Shown here piece by piece: positions 9,119 through 18,461 of a DNA stretch of 64,000 bases. Both the position numbers and the translations under genes were made by a program. Positions within the stretch are counted from its first letter, which is position 1, and each line of letters begins with the position of its first letter. The stretch comes from Pseudomonas silvicola (GTDB lineage Bacteria > Pseudomonadota > Gammaproteobacteria > Pseudomonadales > Pseudomonadaceae), in NCBI RefSeq assembly GCF_026651855.1, contig NZ_CP093280.1, forward strand, positions 4,256,001 to 4,320,000, written 5' to 3'. The notes beneath the pieces were generated by a model. That model had not been told where the DNA came from. It was given only the letters and a program-made list of their open reading frames with translations, and ran no database searches.

Positions 9119-10217
9119 GGTCGCGGATCCTTGCATATTTGCTCAGGCGCCCCAGCTCACTGTCATCGCCTTGATAGAACAGGGTGGCGTCAGCGGGTAT
9201 GGGGCTGTTATCGAAGACTTCGTGGGTAGATGCCTGCACGCAGTCCAGCGTCGGGTCGGCGGCAAAGGCCTGCAGGGCAAGCACCTCGGCGCTGCTGGCG
9301 CCGCCCACCCGCCAGGACTGCTCCAGCACGCCGCTGCGCACCTGGCCTTGGTGATCCAGGCCGCGTGCCACATCGTAGTTGCGCCGAGAGGCGATGAAAC
9401 CGGGCAGGGCGTTCAAGGCCGCCTGCTCATAACGACGCGCCTGGGTCACGGCATGGCGCGTGTCATCATCCAGCTCCAGGGCCAGCAGCCGGTCATAGCC
9501 GCCGCGTACCACCACCAGGTGCGAACCGCCGTACACCAGTTCGCCTCGGTGGTCTTCGGTCAATTGCTGGGTGCCGTGGTAGGAGGCCATCAGGCCGGCG
9601 ACCTGTACCTGGCCGACGCTGTACGTACGCACTTCGGTAAGATTCTGTTCCAGCACCAGCCCCCATACCTTGATCTCGTCCTCGTCCAGATGGGGGAGCA
9701 CCAGGTCCAGCTCCTGAATGTCGCGAATAATGGTCTGGCCGCGCCCGGCGGTGGCGCGCACGGGCTTGAGCCGCAAGGGTGCGTCCTTGAGCAGCAGCCC
9801 TGCGGCTTTACGCGCATCGGCCAGGCTGAACACGGTGTAGCCATCGAGCAAGGCATCGCCAGCCTCTTCGGCGAAGGCGTCGGCCCAGCCTGCGGGGCAA
9901 CGTCCGCCCGGTACTCGGGGATGGGAAATGGCCTTGGTGGCCATGAAGGGTTGGCTGACCAGCCCACCGAAAAAGTCGTCGATGCACTGGATGCCGTGGC
10001 GTTGGCTGCAGTCGGCCGGGTCGATCAGGGTGGTTGCGGGCAGGTAGTACAGCGGCTGGCCCGCCATGGCCTGACGTTCATCGTCCTGTACGAAACGCGT
10101 GCCCAGCAAGGCGGCAATGCGCACCGCCAAGGCTTGCTGAACCACGCGTTCGTGCTCGGGGGTCGGTGTGGCGCCGGGCAACAGGACAACACCGGATTTG
10201 CTGGGCGAGTGTGGCAT
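9105..10217 (-). CDS. DUF3182 family protein
   Basis: A 370-residue soluble protein that resembles the DUF3182 family of proteobacteria. A central part (about residues 130-260) with KDAPLRLKPVRATAGRGQT and the strand pattern EIKVWGLVLEQNL suggests a fold like ATP-grasp enzymes, but I cannot assign catalytic residues with certainty. It overlaps the downstream hydrolase gene, a pairing that suggests a shared pathway. No substrate is known. The region upstream (10218-10428) holds no gene. Confidence 0.65.
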   Translation of the reverse strand: MPHSPSKSGVVLLPGATPTPEHERVVQQALAVRIAALLGTRFVQDDERQAMAGQPLYYLPATTLIDPADCSQRHGIQCIDDFFGGLVSQPFMATKAISHPRVPGGRCPAGWADAFAEEAGDALLDGYTVFSLADARKAAGLLLKDAPLRLKPVRATAGRGQTIIRDIQELDLVLPHLDEDEIKVWGLVLEQNLTEVRTYSVGQVQVAGLMASYHGTQQLTEDHRGELVYGGSHLVVVRGGYDRLLALELDDDTRHAVTQARRYEQAALNALPGFIASRRNYDVARGLDHQGQVRSGVLEQSWRVGGASSAEVLALQAFAADPTLDCVQASTHEVFDNSPIPADATLFYQGDDSELGRLSKYARIRDHEYP

Positions 10218-10428
10218 GGGCGCCTCCCGTGGCGCGGGGGTTGAACAACCTTATGAAGGTCGACCCCTTTTCACGCAGAAGATTCGGGATTTTTATGGCG
10301 TCTGCCGATAGGGTGCCGCCCCCTCTGCAGGACCGGGCGCAAGCTCGGAAGCAGGCACCGCCGATATCCTTGACATTGCGCAGTGCCCATTCCACAAGGC
10401 AGGAAGCAAGCGGTCGCGCCACAGCCAC

Positions 10429-11319
10429 CTAACTGGCGCGCAGGGCAGCGATGACCAAGCGTACCGCCAATGACGACTGGCGACGGGTCGCATAATAAGC
10501 ATGGTGCCCGGTAAAGGTCGGAAACCAGTCCTCGAGTACCCAGCAGAGCCGTCCTGCCTGCACGTGTGCTTCCACCAGCGCCTTGGGCAGGTACGCCAGG
10601 CCAAAGCCTTTCAGGGCGGCATCCAGCATCTGGTACGAGTTGTTGAACACCAGTTGGCCGTTCACCTTCACGTCCATGCGCTCGTTACCCTTGCTCAGTT
10701 CCCAGGTCATGAGCGAATCCCTGGTGGGTAACCTCAGATTGATGCAATTGTGAGCGGTCAGGTCCTGAGGCTGGACGGGCGCCGGCCTGTTCTGCAGGTA
10801 GGACGGCGAGCCAACGACCGCCAGGGTTTCATCCGGTGCTATGCGCACCGCAATCATGTCTTTCTGTACCTGGTCCCCCAACCGCACGCCAATATCGAAA
10901 CGCTGCGCCACGATGTCCAACAGGCCGTAGTCGTTGATCAGCTCGATATGCAGCTCGGGGTGTTCGACCAGCAACCCTTGCAGCTTTGGCCAGACGTACT
11001 GGTTCGCGACGTAGTCGGTGGCCGATATCCGCACGGTGCCCACCGGTTTTTCGCGGAGCTCGGCCATGGCGAGCAGCTGCGCGTCGATTTCCTCCAACTT
11101 GGGCGCCACCTGGTCCAGCAGGCGCTGGCCGGCTTCGGTGGGTGACACGCTCCTTGTGGTACGCGCAAGCAGCAGCGTTCCCAGCCTGGATTCCAGCGCG
11201 GTCACGGTTCTGCTCAGGCTCGACTGGGAAACACCCAACTGGATGGCTGCCCTGGTGAAGCTTCGCTCCCGTGCCACGGTCAGCAGGGCAACAAGACTGT
11301 TCAGATCGGTACCGGGCAT
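10429..11319 (-). CDS. LysR-family regulator
   Basis: A 296-residue LTTR. The N-terminal winged helix-turn-helix covers residues 1-60 (LLTVARERSFTRAAIQLGVSQ then SSLSRTVTALESRLG) and the effector domain covers about 90-296. The start at 11319 follows AGGTGA with normal spacing; the longer frame upstream has no helix-turn-helix extension. It is divergent from the cupin gene at 11452 with 132 bp between, the usual layout for a LysR regulator and its target. Sequence class is that of DsdC/GcvA-like acid-sensing members; the inducer is unknown. Confidence 0.88.
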   Translation of the reverse strand: MPGTDLNSLVALLTVARERSFTRAAIQLGVSQSSLSRTVTALESRLGTLLLARTTRSVSPTEAGQRLLDQVAPKLEEIDAQLLAMAELREKPVGTVRISATDYVANQYVWPKLQGLLVEHPELHIELINDYGLLDIVAQRFDIGVRLGDQVQKDMIAVRIAPDETLAVVGSPSYLQNRPAPVQPQDLTAHNCINLRLPTRDSLMTWELSKGNERMDVKVNGQLVFNNSYQMLDAALKGFGLAYLPKALVEAHVQAGRLCWVLEDWFPTFTGHHAYYATRRQSSLAVRLVIAALRAS

Positions 11320-11451
11320 TAATTCACCTGTGCATAAGTTTATCCCTATTTTGCCACCTAGTCGGTCTATGCCGGAAGCTCTACAGTGCTTCGCACGGCA
11401 GCCAATTGGCCCTCTCCACGGCCAAGCCTCCACGAATCAGAGTGAGTGTTC

Positions 11452-11880
11452 ATGAGCAGTTCCAACCAGACCATCATCCGTAGCGGCAGCAAACCCTCGA
11501 TCAAAGGCCCTGATACCTGGTTTACCGGTGCCGTGCGTATCGACCATATGTTCCAGGCAACGGCGCCTGGCCGGGCAACGGGTGCAATCGTGACGTTCGA
11601 GCCATCGGCGCGTACCTTTTGGCACGCACACCCGATGGGTCAGACACTGGTCGTGCTCACCGGGGTGGGCTGGACCCAGTGTGAAGGCGGCCCGCGCACC
11701 GAAATTCGCGCAGGTGACGTGGTTTCGTGCGCCTGTGGCAAGCGCCATTGGCATGGCGCCGCCGCGACCACGGCAATGTCGCACTTCGCCGTCACCGAAA
11801 CGGTCGACGGCAAGAACACCGATTGGATGGAGCCTGTGACGGACGAGCAATACCTCGGCGGGGAGTTGGTGACCGAGTAA
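11452..11880 (+). CDS. metal cupin, (R)-mandelonitrile-lyase-like family
   Basis: A 142-residue single-domain cupin. The metal motif WHAHPMGQ (about residues 47-54) and the second motif KRHWHG (about 97-102) match the manganese cupins related to carboxymuconolactone decarboxylase partners and the cupin hydroxynitrile lyase family; the N-terminal GPDTWFTGAVRID and C-terminal DWMEPVTDEQY are also family hallmarks. In most bacteria the natural reaction is unknown, so only the fold and metal site are firm. It is probably controlled by the divergent LysR protein. GTG at 11446 is an alternative start. Confidence 0.8.
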   Translation: MSSSNQTIIRSGSKPSIKGPDTWFTGAVRIDHMFQATAPGRATGAIVTFEPSARTFWHAHPMGQTLVVLTGVGWTQCEGGPRTEIRAGDVVSCACGKRHWHGAAATTAMSHFAVTETVDGKNTDWMEPVTDEQYLGGELVTE

Positions 11881-11906
11881 AACCGGCCGTGCCCACCTGG
11901 CCGAAA

Positions 11907-11928
11907 CCCGGCCGCCTCAGCGGCCGGG
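11907..11928. terminator. hairpin between convergent genes
   Basis: A perfect 9-bp stem CCCGGCCGC / GCGGCCGGG with the loop CTCA sits between the rightward cupin gene and the leftward GH3 gene. Read leftward it is followed by TTTCGG, read rightward by no T-run, so it fits best as the terminator of the long leftward operon. Confidence 0.55.
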
Positions 11929-11994
11929 GAAGCCATTGCGTCTTCCACCGGCAAGCACCCTGATCGACGTCCTGTGAGGGCGCCTGACGGGTAC

Positions 11995-14250
11995 TCACCC
12001 CCCGGCGGTCAACAGGCGCTTGCGCATCGTGAACGAGACGCTCAACCCATGGGCGTCCCGTGAAGATCCACCGACCTTCAACGTCGCCAGCCCCTGGGGT
12101 ACATACCAGCCATCACGCCACACGCTGAACCGGGTCGATGGCAGGGCAAGGCTCAGCGTGCGCGATTCGCCCGGCTTCAGATGCACTTTCTGCCACCCCA
12201 CCAACCGCTGGGGTGGCTCGCCGCTGTCGATTGGCAGCCCGGCGTAGAGCTGGGCCACTTCGGCACCCTCGCGGGGGCCGTCGTTGGTGAGGGTGAAGCT
12301 GACGCGGACATCGCCTTCGGCGGTTGGAACCACCTTCAGGCCGGTGTAAGTGAAGTGGGTATAGGACAACCCATGGCCGAACGCGAAGAGCGGCGAGCGG
12401 TGTTCTGCGTCGTAGCGTCGATAGCCCATCAGCAGCCCTTCGTCATAGTGGACATCAGGGGTGCGGGTGCTGATCTGCCGTTGCGGCAGGTCCTGTTCGG
12501 AGGCCGGGAAGGTGATCGGCAGTTTCCCGGAGGGGTTGACCTCGCCAAACAGGACACGGGCAATGGCAGGCCCACCCTGTGCACCTGGGAACCACGCCGC
12601 CAGGACCGATTGAACCTTGTCGACCCAGGGCATGGTCACCGCCGTGCCGTTTTCCAGTACCACGATGGTGTTGTGGGCTCGGCTGGCAATGGCGTCGATC
12701 AGGGCGTTCTGGTCGTAGCCCTGATTGGCCGGGTCACGCTTGGCGTCGGGGAGTGACAGGTCCGGCAGGTCCACTTGCTCCATGGTGTACTGCGTGGCGA
12801 ACACGATGGTCGCGTCCGCTTTCGCGGCGGCTGCCGACGCGGCCGCGGCATCGCTGCCGTCGAAGTAGGTGACGGTGGCGTCGGGCAGTCGTGCACGGAT
12901 GGCTTGCAGGGGAGAAGACGTGTGCCATATGGCGCACAGATCGAAGATATGGATGACCGAATCCTTCGCCCCAGGTGTCCTGCACGGCACGGCGTTGCCG
13001 TCGCGGGCCGGAACCGAAGCGGAACCACCGCCGCCCATGACGCCAGCGTCGGCGTGGCCACCCACCACGACCACGTTGTGCAGTTGCCTGGCGTCCAGCG
13101 GCAGCGGCGCGCGAGCACCGGCACCGGCCTGGGGCGAGTTTTTCAGCAGCACCATCGACGATTCGGCGGCATGCAACGCCAGCGCGTCGCCCGCGGCCCG
13201 GTCGACCTGGCCGCCCGGCACCGGCGGTGCATCCATGATGCCGTGGCGATAAAGCATGGTCAGTTTGCGGCGTACCATGTCATCGAGACGCTCGGGTGCG
13301 ACCTGGCCATTGTGCAGGGCGGCCTTGAGTTTCTGGTTGAACCAGGTGCCGCGGCCCATCAGGCCAGGTTCATCGTCATTCGCCGAGCCAGGTTCTTCTT
13401 CATCGGTGCCGCTGTTGGCGGCGCGTGCGGTGTCGGTCACCGCCATCACCCAGTCGGACTGCACATACCCGTCGAAGCCCCATTCACCCTTGAGGATGTC
13501 GCTGAGAAGATGCTTGTTCTCACAGGCTTTCTCGCCGTTGACCTTGTTGTAGGCGCACATGACGATGGCCGGTTGGCCGTCCTTGACGGCGATTTCGAAC
13601 GGGCGCAGGTACAGCTCGCGGAGCACCCGCTCACTGACCACCGAGTTGGAATTGAAACGGTCGGTTTCCTGGCCATTGACCGCGAAGTGCTTGGCCATGC
13701 CCAGCACGTGCTGGGATTGGGTGCCCTTGGTGCGTTCAGCTAACAGGGTACCGGCCAGCAGGGGGTCTTCGCCCAGGTACTCGAAGGTACGACCGTTACG
13801 CGGCTCGCGGGCCAGGTTGGTGCCGCCGCCCAGGCCGCCGGCGAAACCCAGTGTGCGCAACTCGCTGCCGATCAGCGTGCCGTAGCGGTGGGCCAGGGCA
13901 GGATCCCAGCTGGCGGCCAGCGCCAGTGTGGCGGGTAATGGCGTGGTGTTCTTGCCCGACAGGTTGATGCCGGAACTGGAGTCGGCATAGTTGACGGGTG
14001 GGATACCCAGGCGTTCGATGCCCGGTACATACCCCCCGCCACCGATGGGTGAGGTGAAGAAGCCGGCGCCGTGGACCAGGCTGACTTTTTCATCCTGGGT
14101 CATTTTGGCCAGCAGCTCGTTTGCCCTGGCGGTAGCGTCCGTGTCGAGCTCGCTGGCATGGCCGGTGGCACAAAGCGTGGCACCGATGGCCAGCGCCAGC
14201 AATGGGCGGGCAATGAGCCCGTGACGTGCGGTAGGTGTGCTTCCTGGCAT
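11995..14250 (-). CDS. GH3 beta-glucosidase, exported
   Basis: A 751-residue family 3 glycoside hydrolase. It has a Sec signal peptide (residues 1-32, cleavage after TGHA), the (beta/alpha)8 domain with the nucleophile Asp in GYVQSDWVM, the alpha/beta sandwich domain, and a C-terminal fibronectin-III-like domain (FAFGHGLSYTHF onward). It should remove beta-linked glucose or xylose from glycosides in the periplasm. The start at 14250 follows AGGAG; a longer frame at 14295 has no role. It is the last gene of the operon, 71 bp after the GH106 gene, which suggests successive removal of rhamnose and glucose from one substrate. Confidence 0.88.
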   Translation of the reverse strand: MPGSTPTARHGLIARPLLALAIGATLCATGHASELDTDATARANELLAKMTQDEKVSLVHGAGFFTSPIGGGGYVPGIERLGIPPVNYADSSSGINLSGKNTTPLPATLALAASWDPALAHRYGTLIGSELRTLGFAGGLGGGTNLAREPRNGRTFEYLGEDPLLAGTLLAERTKGTQSQHVLGMAKHFAVNGQETDRFNSNSVVSERVLRELYLRPFEIAVKDGQPAIVMCAYNKVNGEKACENKHLLSDILKGEWGFDGYVQSDWVMAVTDTARAANSGTDEEEPGSANDDEPGLMGRGTWFNQKLKAALHNGQVAPERLDDMVRRKLTMLYRHGIMDAPPVPGGQVDRAAGDALALHAAESSMVLLKNSPQAGAGARAPLPLDARQLHNVVVVGGHADAGVMGGGGSASVPARDGNAVPCRTPGAKDSVIHIFDLCAIWHTSSPLQAIRARLPDATVTYFDGSDAAAASAAAAKADATIVFATQYTMEQVDLPDLSLPDAKRDPANQGYDQNALIDAIASRAHNTIVVLENGTAVTMPWVDKVQSVLAAWFPGAQGGPAIARVLFGEVNPSGKLPITFPASEQDLPQRQISTRTPDVHYDEGLLMGYRRYDAEHRSPLFAFGHGLSYTHFTYTGLKVVPTAEGDVRVSFTLTNDGPREGAEVAQLYAGLPIDSGEPPQRLVGWQKVHLKPGESRTLSLALPSTRFSVWRDGWYVPQGLATLKVGGSSRDAHGLSVSFTMRKRLLTAGG

Positions 14251-14321
14251 GTGGTTCTCCTGTAAATGATGGAATGGCAGAGGCCGTGTCTTCACACGAA
14301 GGCACGGCCAGGCGACCGGTA

Positions 14322-17042
14322 TCAGTGCCCCGTTTGGACCATCAGCGGTCCTTGCAAGCCGTATGGCTGGAAGGGCAGCGCGCCGTAGATAGCGGTTTCC
14401 TGCTGCTTCATGCGGTTGTTCAATGTGGAGGCAACACTCAGCTCAACGGTGTTGCGCCCGGGGTGCGCATACTGGCTGACCACGACTTCACGCAGGTGTG
14501 GGTCCACGGCCACGGCGTGGCCGTTGACCTTCAACTGCCACAGGCCGTCGGCAGCCGGTACCAGCAAGCGCACGGCCGTGTCGCCAGGCGCGAGCTGGAA
14601 GGTGCCCTGGTAATTGGCCCGGCCCGAGAGGTTGCGCAGGGCTTCCACGTCTGACCACGGGCCGTCAGGGGCTGTGCCCAGGTACCTGGGCTGGATGCGC
14701 GTGGTATAGCCATCCGCCGCCGGGCCCCAGTCTTCCAGTCGCAGGCTCCAGTGGGTCAAGGCCACGGGCGCCTGCCATTGCCGGGCGGGGGTGGCAGGGG
14801 CGAGGGCGAATTGTTCGCCCAGGGCAAAGGCTATCGACTGGCCAGGTTGCAGCTCCACGGCGGTAGTCAGCATGCCCTGTGCCTGGGGCGAGAATGCCAC
14901 CGGCACGACCTTGCCGCTCCAGGCATCCAGTTGCACCAGCTTGCCTTGGCCACGCAGTGCGACCTGTGCCTTGTAGACCTGCTTGCCCGTGTTGACCAGC
15001 CAGTAATAATCGCTGCCAGCGTCGCGGCGATGCACGCTGTACACGTCGGCCACACCTGGGACGAAACCGGGCAGTACCCGCAGCGTTTGCAGGGCGGCCA
15101 GGGCATGGGGGTAATCGGCAACAGGGGTTGCCCCGTCCATTGCCAAGGTGCCGCCCACCACGATCACCGGCGCGCCCTCGGCGATCAGTGCTTGCAGCTT
15201 CTGCCGGACATCGGCAGCCAGCGGCCGGCGGCCGTCCAGCAACAGTGCACGCCACGATGCATGGCCCATCACCAGATGCGTGCCGTGCCAGGCCAGGCCG
15301 TGGCTGAGCAACTGCTGGCTGCTGATAAACCCATAGTGGTAGCCCGCCTGCGCCAGTGCCGGTTCAGGCAGCAGCGGCCCTTCGTGATCCAGTTCGTCGT
15401 TGAGCACCACCAGTTCGGTCTGCGCGATACCGTGGCGCAACAGCGCCTGGGTACGCGCCAGGTAGCGGGTGATCACCGGCATGTCTGGCCAGGAGGGTTG
15501 GCGTGGCCCCCAGGCTTCGGAGAAACCGTTGTCGATGGTGGGCGAAAACAGGCTCGGCCCGAAGGGCTCGAACGGTGACCAGCCCGGCCAGCGCGCCGTT
15601 GGTACCTTGCCTGAATAGGGATAGCCGTGCACGGTGATCTGGTTGACGCCACCGGCGTAGTGCAGTTGCAGCAGGTTGAGCATGTCCGGCCAGCTTTGCC
15701 GGTAGCTGCCACCGATTATCGAGCAGCATTCGGTGGAGAATTGCCCGCGCCCCTGGATCTGGCCAGCGGTGCCCAGCACGCGGAACAGGTCCAGTTGATT
15801 GTCGAGGGTCAGGTTTTCGCCTTCCGGGGTATCGGCCTGTTCGGCAGCGGCGCCCATGTCCATGGGTTGGCCGTAGGTTTGCACGCGGTAGCCCAGGCCC
15901 AGGCCATGGGCCCACTTGGCCAGTGGCCGCAGGTGGTGCTCGCGGTACAGGTCACTGAGGGTGCGCTCGTAGTCGTTGTACACCTCGGTGGAATGGGGCG
16001 TTGCGGTGGCCAGCGCGAAGGTCGGGACGCGGGTGCGCGGAGCGCCGAAATGGCGCTGGTTGTCGACGATGATCAGCGGCAACAGCGGTTCCAGGGCGTA
16101 GCCGCGGTGCTGGGCGAAAGCGGTGGGCAGGCCAGGGGTCCAATTGAGGTGGGAATCCAGTTCCAGGGAGTCCTCCAACAGGTCGCGGCCGTGCTGGCGG
16201 ATCAGCCTTTTGAGCCTCGGGGTGAGAATGTTGGCTGCCCAGTAGCCGGTCACGGCCTGGGTACCGGCCTCGGCAAAGTGGTCTGGCACATAGGCCTGGG
16301 GCGCACTGGCGGCGGGGTTCTGCGGCATGATGGCCAAGGCGGCGGTCTGGCCGGTACCGCGCTGCCAATAGGCGATGACGATCCAGTGGCCGCCCTGGGG
16401 CGCTTGCCAGTGAAGGGTGTCGCCAGCCTTGAGGTCGATGAGCGAGCCGGTCTTCAGGCGGATCGGTGTTTCAGCGCATTGCTCGGCGCATTGCCAGGCT
16501 TGCGCCGCTACCGGATGTTGCTGGGTGACGGCCGCCACGCGGCTTCTGGCGGGGGCTGGCAAGGGCGCATCGTAGGTGTCGTTGCCGGCCAGTACTTTCC
16601 AGCCGACCACCAGCTCCTTGGCGGCTTGCGGGCCGTTGGGGTCCAACCCCGGCACGACCACGGGCCACGCCGGGCCGATGGTCAGCGAGACGCGCAGGTC
16701 ATTTTTCCCGGCGGCGCGCAAGGTGGTTTCCAGGGTGTCGCGCCACGCCGGCGTGCCCCAGCCGTAGCGCGTCGGGTCCACGGGGCCGGCGTTTTGCGGC
16801 AGGTCGGCAACTTCCACGCTACCGAAGCCGGCCTGGGCAATGCTGTGCAGGTCCTGAGCGATCACGGCGTGGTCCGTCTGGGCGCCGGGCAGCCAGTAGC
16901 GGATGCTGGGTTTGAAGGCTTGGGTGGGCGCTTCGAACAGTGCGCGCAGTTGATTGAAGTCGTCGGCGGCGTGGGCCACCGTCGGCAGGCCGGTGACCAG
17001 GCAGGTGCAGGCCAGAGCCCGGGTGAAGGGGGAAATAGGCAC
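14322..17042 (-). CDS. GH106-like alpha-L-rhamnosidase, exported
   Basis: A 906-residue protein with a signal peptide (residues 1-25, cleavage after AHA). After it comes FKPSIRYWLPG, the variant here of the RYWWPGG signature of family 106 rhamnosidases. The catalytic barrel spans about residues 30-600, with GQFSTECCSI and VHGYPYSGK stretches, and C-terminal beta-sandwich domains follow. GTG is the likely start. Family members release alpha-L-rhamnose from plant or pectic glycosides. The neighbourhood of GH3, esterase and aromatic-ring genes points to rhamnosylated aromatic glycosides rather than pectin. Its first 92 codons are duplicated in the chimeric gene at 17712-18461. Confidence 0.75.
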   Translation of the reverse strand: MPISPFTRALACTCLVTGLPTVAHAADDFNQLRALFEAPTQAFKPSIRYWLPGAQTDHAVIAQDLHSIAQAGFGSVEVADLPQNAGPVDPTRYGWGTPAWRDTLETTLRAAGKNDLRVSLTIGPAWPVVVPGLDPNGPQAAKELVVGWKVLAGNDTYDAPLPAPARSRVAAVTQQHPVAAQAWQCAEQCAETPIRLKTGSLIDLKAGDTLHWQAPQGGHWIVIAYWQRGTGQTAALAIMPQNPAASAPQAYVPDHFAEAGTQAVTGYWAANILTPRLKRLIRQHGRDLLEDSLELDSHLNWTPGLPTAFAQHRGYALEPLLPLIIVDNQRHFGAPRTRVPTFALATATPHSTEVYNDYERTLSDLYREHHLRPLAKWAHGLGLGYRVQTYGQPMDMGAAAEQADTPEGENLTLDNQLDLFRVLGTAGQIQGRGQFSTECCSIIGGSYRQSWPDMLNLLQLHYAGGVNQITVHGYPYSGKVPTARWPGWSPFEPFGPSLFSPTIDNGFSEAWGPRQPSWPDMPVITRYLARTQALLRHGIAQTELVVLNDELDHEGPLLPEPALAQAGYHYGFISSQQLLSHGLAWHGTHLVMGHASWRALLLDGRRPLAADVRQKLQALIAEGAPVIVVGGTLAMDGATPVADYPHALAALQTLRVLPGFVPGVADVYSVHRRDAGSDYYWLVNTGKQVYKAQVALRGQGKLVQLDAWSGKVVPVAFSPQAQGMLTTAVELQPGQSIAFALGEQFALAPATPARQWQAPVALTHWSLRLEDWGPAADGYTTRIQPRYLGTAPDGPWSDVEALRNLSGRANYQGTFQLAPGDTAVRLLVPAADGLWQLKVNGHAVAVDPHLREVVVSQYAHPGRNTVELSVASTLNNRMKQQETAIYGALPFQPYGLQGPLMVQTGH

Positions 17043-18189
17043 GGGAGGCAGTTCCTTTGTCCAAATAAGCGTTCAAGCAGGCGCGCGGTCGCTCACGGCC
17101 AGCGCGGCTTTCAGTATCCAGGGCGCGGACAGCGCGCCGACGATGGCGGCATAGCCCATCTTGAACGCGACGAAGGGCCAGAACGCCAGGGCATCAACGG
17201 CCAGGGTCATCAGCGCCAGGCAGGTCAGCGGCACCAGGGCAACGGTCATCAGCAGCGCCACGATCACGGTGCGCACCGGCAGCGGCAGTGATGCCAACGC
17301 CGCAATCCACGACGAAGGGTGGTTGTGCGGCGGAGCGATGCGACCCTGGCGCAGGCGCTGGCGGGTCAGCAGCGAAATGGCCAGGCTGCCGAACAGGGTC
17401 AGCATGAACACCGTGGGTACCAGGTCAATGGCGATACCCTTGCTGCCCCATAACGGGATGACGGGGGCGTTGTGAAACAGCAGGGCGGCGAAAAACAGGG
17501 CGATGGCGGCGTTTATCGCGCAGCCCAGCAGGGTTTCACGCTGGATGTAGCGATGGGCCGGAACGGGGGAATGATTCATGCGGTTACACCTGATTTATTG
17601 TTAGTGTCCAGGGTGCGTACAGCGGTCATGGTTTGCCTGCGGGGGGGGGCCGGGGAAGCGTGGAAGGCGGACGACTCGCCAGGCCCGCGCTTCACCCCGG
17701 CCCCCGGGGAATCATGTCAGGGCGGTGGCGGCCTCCAGGAACGTGAGCAGTGGCGCGCTGAGCGAGGTGTCTGGCGTGCCGATGCTGAACCCCTGGGAGA
17801 AATGGTTATGGTCAGGCAGCACCAGCAACTGGGGGTTGAAGCCGTGCTGGCTGACCAGCCGGGCAAACAGCTCGCCGGCCTGCACCTGCATTTGCACCAG
17901 GTCCAGTTGGGTAAAGCCGATCAGCAGCGCGAAGGGCGCGCTGGACACATGGTCCACGGTACTGGCGCTGTCCCACTGGGCCGGGTCGCTGCCAAAATAG
18001 GCCTCGTTGCGCGGGTCGGGCGTGTCGATCCCGAATTGTGCCCGGGCCTTGCCTTCCAGCCGAGGGTTATAGGGGCCGGACAGCAGCACCGCGCCGCGGA
18101 TGTTCCAGCCGGGCGGGTGGAACGCTTCGCGCAATGCAGTGGCGCCGACATGGGCGGCGCCGGCCGACTCGCCCATCAGCACGATGCGC
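16771..18189. repeat. 1419-bp tandem duplication, copy A
   Basis: This segment and 18190-19608 are near identical, with about ten base differences (for example G/C near 18066 and T/C near 17327). Copy A holds the GH106 gene start, one complete 168-codon membrane gene and the 3' part of the esterase gene. The 13-bp sequence GTCGGGTCCACGG stands at both ends and at the joint (16771, 18190, 19609). Confidence 0.95.
17073..17579 (-). CDS. small polytopic membrane protein, copy A
   Basis: A 168-residue protein with about four predicted membrane segments (roughly residues 16-36, 50-70, 95-120 and 128-155) and a short polar loop around residues 73-88. I do not recognise the family. The start follows AGGTG at normal spacing, and an AACAATAAA stretch (17594-17602 on the other strand) precedes it. 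It lies 30 bp before the GH106 gene and so belongs to the operon; a role in uptake or envelope adaptation to the glycoside or its aglycone is only a guess. Copy B at 18492-18998 differs by one residue (Asn instead of Asp in the HxHP loop). Confidence 0.75.
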   Translation of the reverse strand: MNHSPVPAHRYIQRETLLGCAINAAIALFFAALLFHNAPVIPLWGSKGIAIDLVPTVFMLTLFGSLAISLLTRQRLRQGRIAPPHNHPSSWIAALASLPLPVRTVIVALLMTVALVPLTCLALMTLAVDALAFWPFVAFKMGYAAIVGALSAPWILKAALAVSDRAPA

Positions 18190-18461
18190 GTCGGGTCCAC
18201 GGGGCCGGCGTTTTGCGGCAGGTCGGCAACTTCCACGCTACCGAAGCCGGCCCGGGCAATGCTGTGCAGGTCCTGAGCGATCACGGCGTGGTCAGCCTGG
18301 GCGCCGGGCAGCCAGTAGCGGATGCTGGGTTTGAAGGCTTGGGTGGGCGCTTCGAACAGTGCGCGCAGTTGATTGAAGTCGTCGGCGGCATGGGCCACCG
18401 TCGGCAGGCCGGTGACCAGGCAGGCACAGGCCAGAGCCCGAGTGAAGGGGGAAATAGGCAC
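17712..18461 (-). CDS. chimeric GH106 N-terminus / esterase C-terminus
   Basis: A 249-codon frame made by tandem duplication. Residues 1-92 are the GH106 protein from its signal peptide through NAGPVDPTR. From residue 93 on it is the esterase from VDPTR-IVLMGESAG to its end. The fusion is in frame because both parents encode DPTR over the shared bases. It keeps the esterase nucleophile GESAG and C-terminal His but has lost the HGGG oxyanion loop (residues 75-78 of the parent) and half of the fold, so esterase activity is unlikely. The signal peptide would send the product to the periplasm. GTG start as in the GH106 gene. Probably a non-functional by-product, though it is undamaged. Confidence 0.85.
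   Translation of the reverse strand: MPISPFTRALACACLVTGLPTVAHAADDFNQLRALFEAPTQAFKPSIRYWLPGAQADHAVIAQDLHSIARAGFGSVEVADLPQNAGPVDPTRIVLMGESAGAAHVGATALREAFHPPGWNIRGAVLLSGPYNPRLEGKARAQFGIDTPDPRNEAYFGSDPAQWDSASTVDHVSSAPFALLIGFTQLDLVQMQVQAGELFARLVSQHGFNPQLLVLPDHNHFSQGFSIGTPDTSLSAPLLTFLEAATALT

Noticed and set aside
15627-17291. 554-codon plus-strand frame
   Set aside because: Antisense shadow of the GH106 gene; Gly/Val/His-rich and continued artificially into the membrane gene.
17712-18461. A novel exported esterase
   Set aside because: The chimera lacks the HGGG oxyanion loop and the N-terminal half of the fold, so it is read as a duplication by-product.
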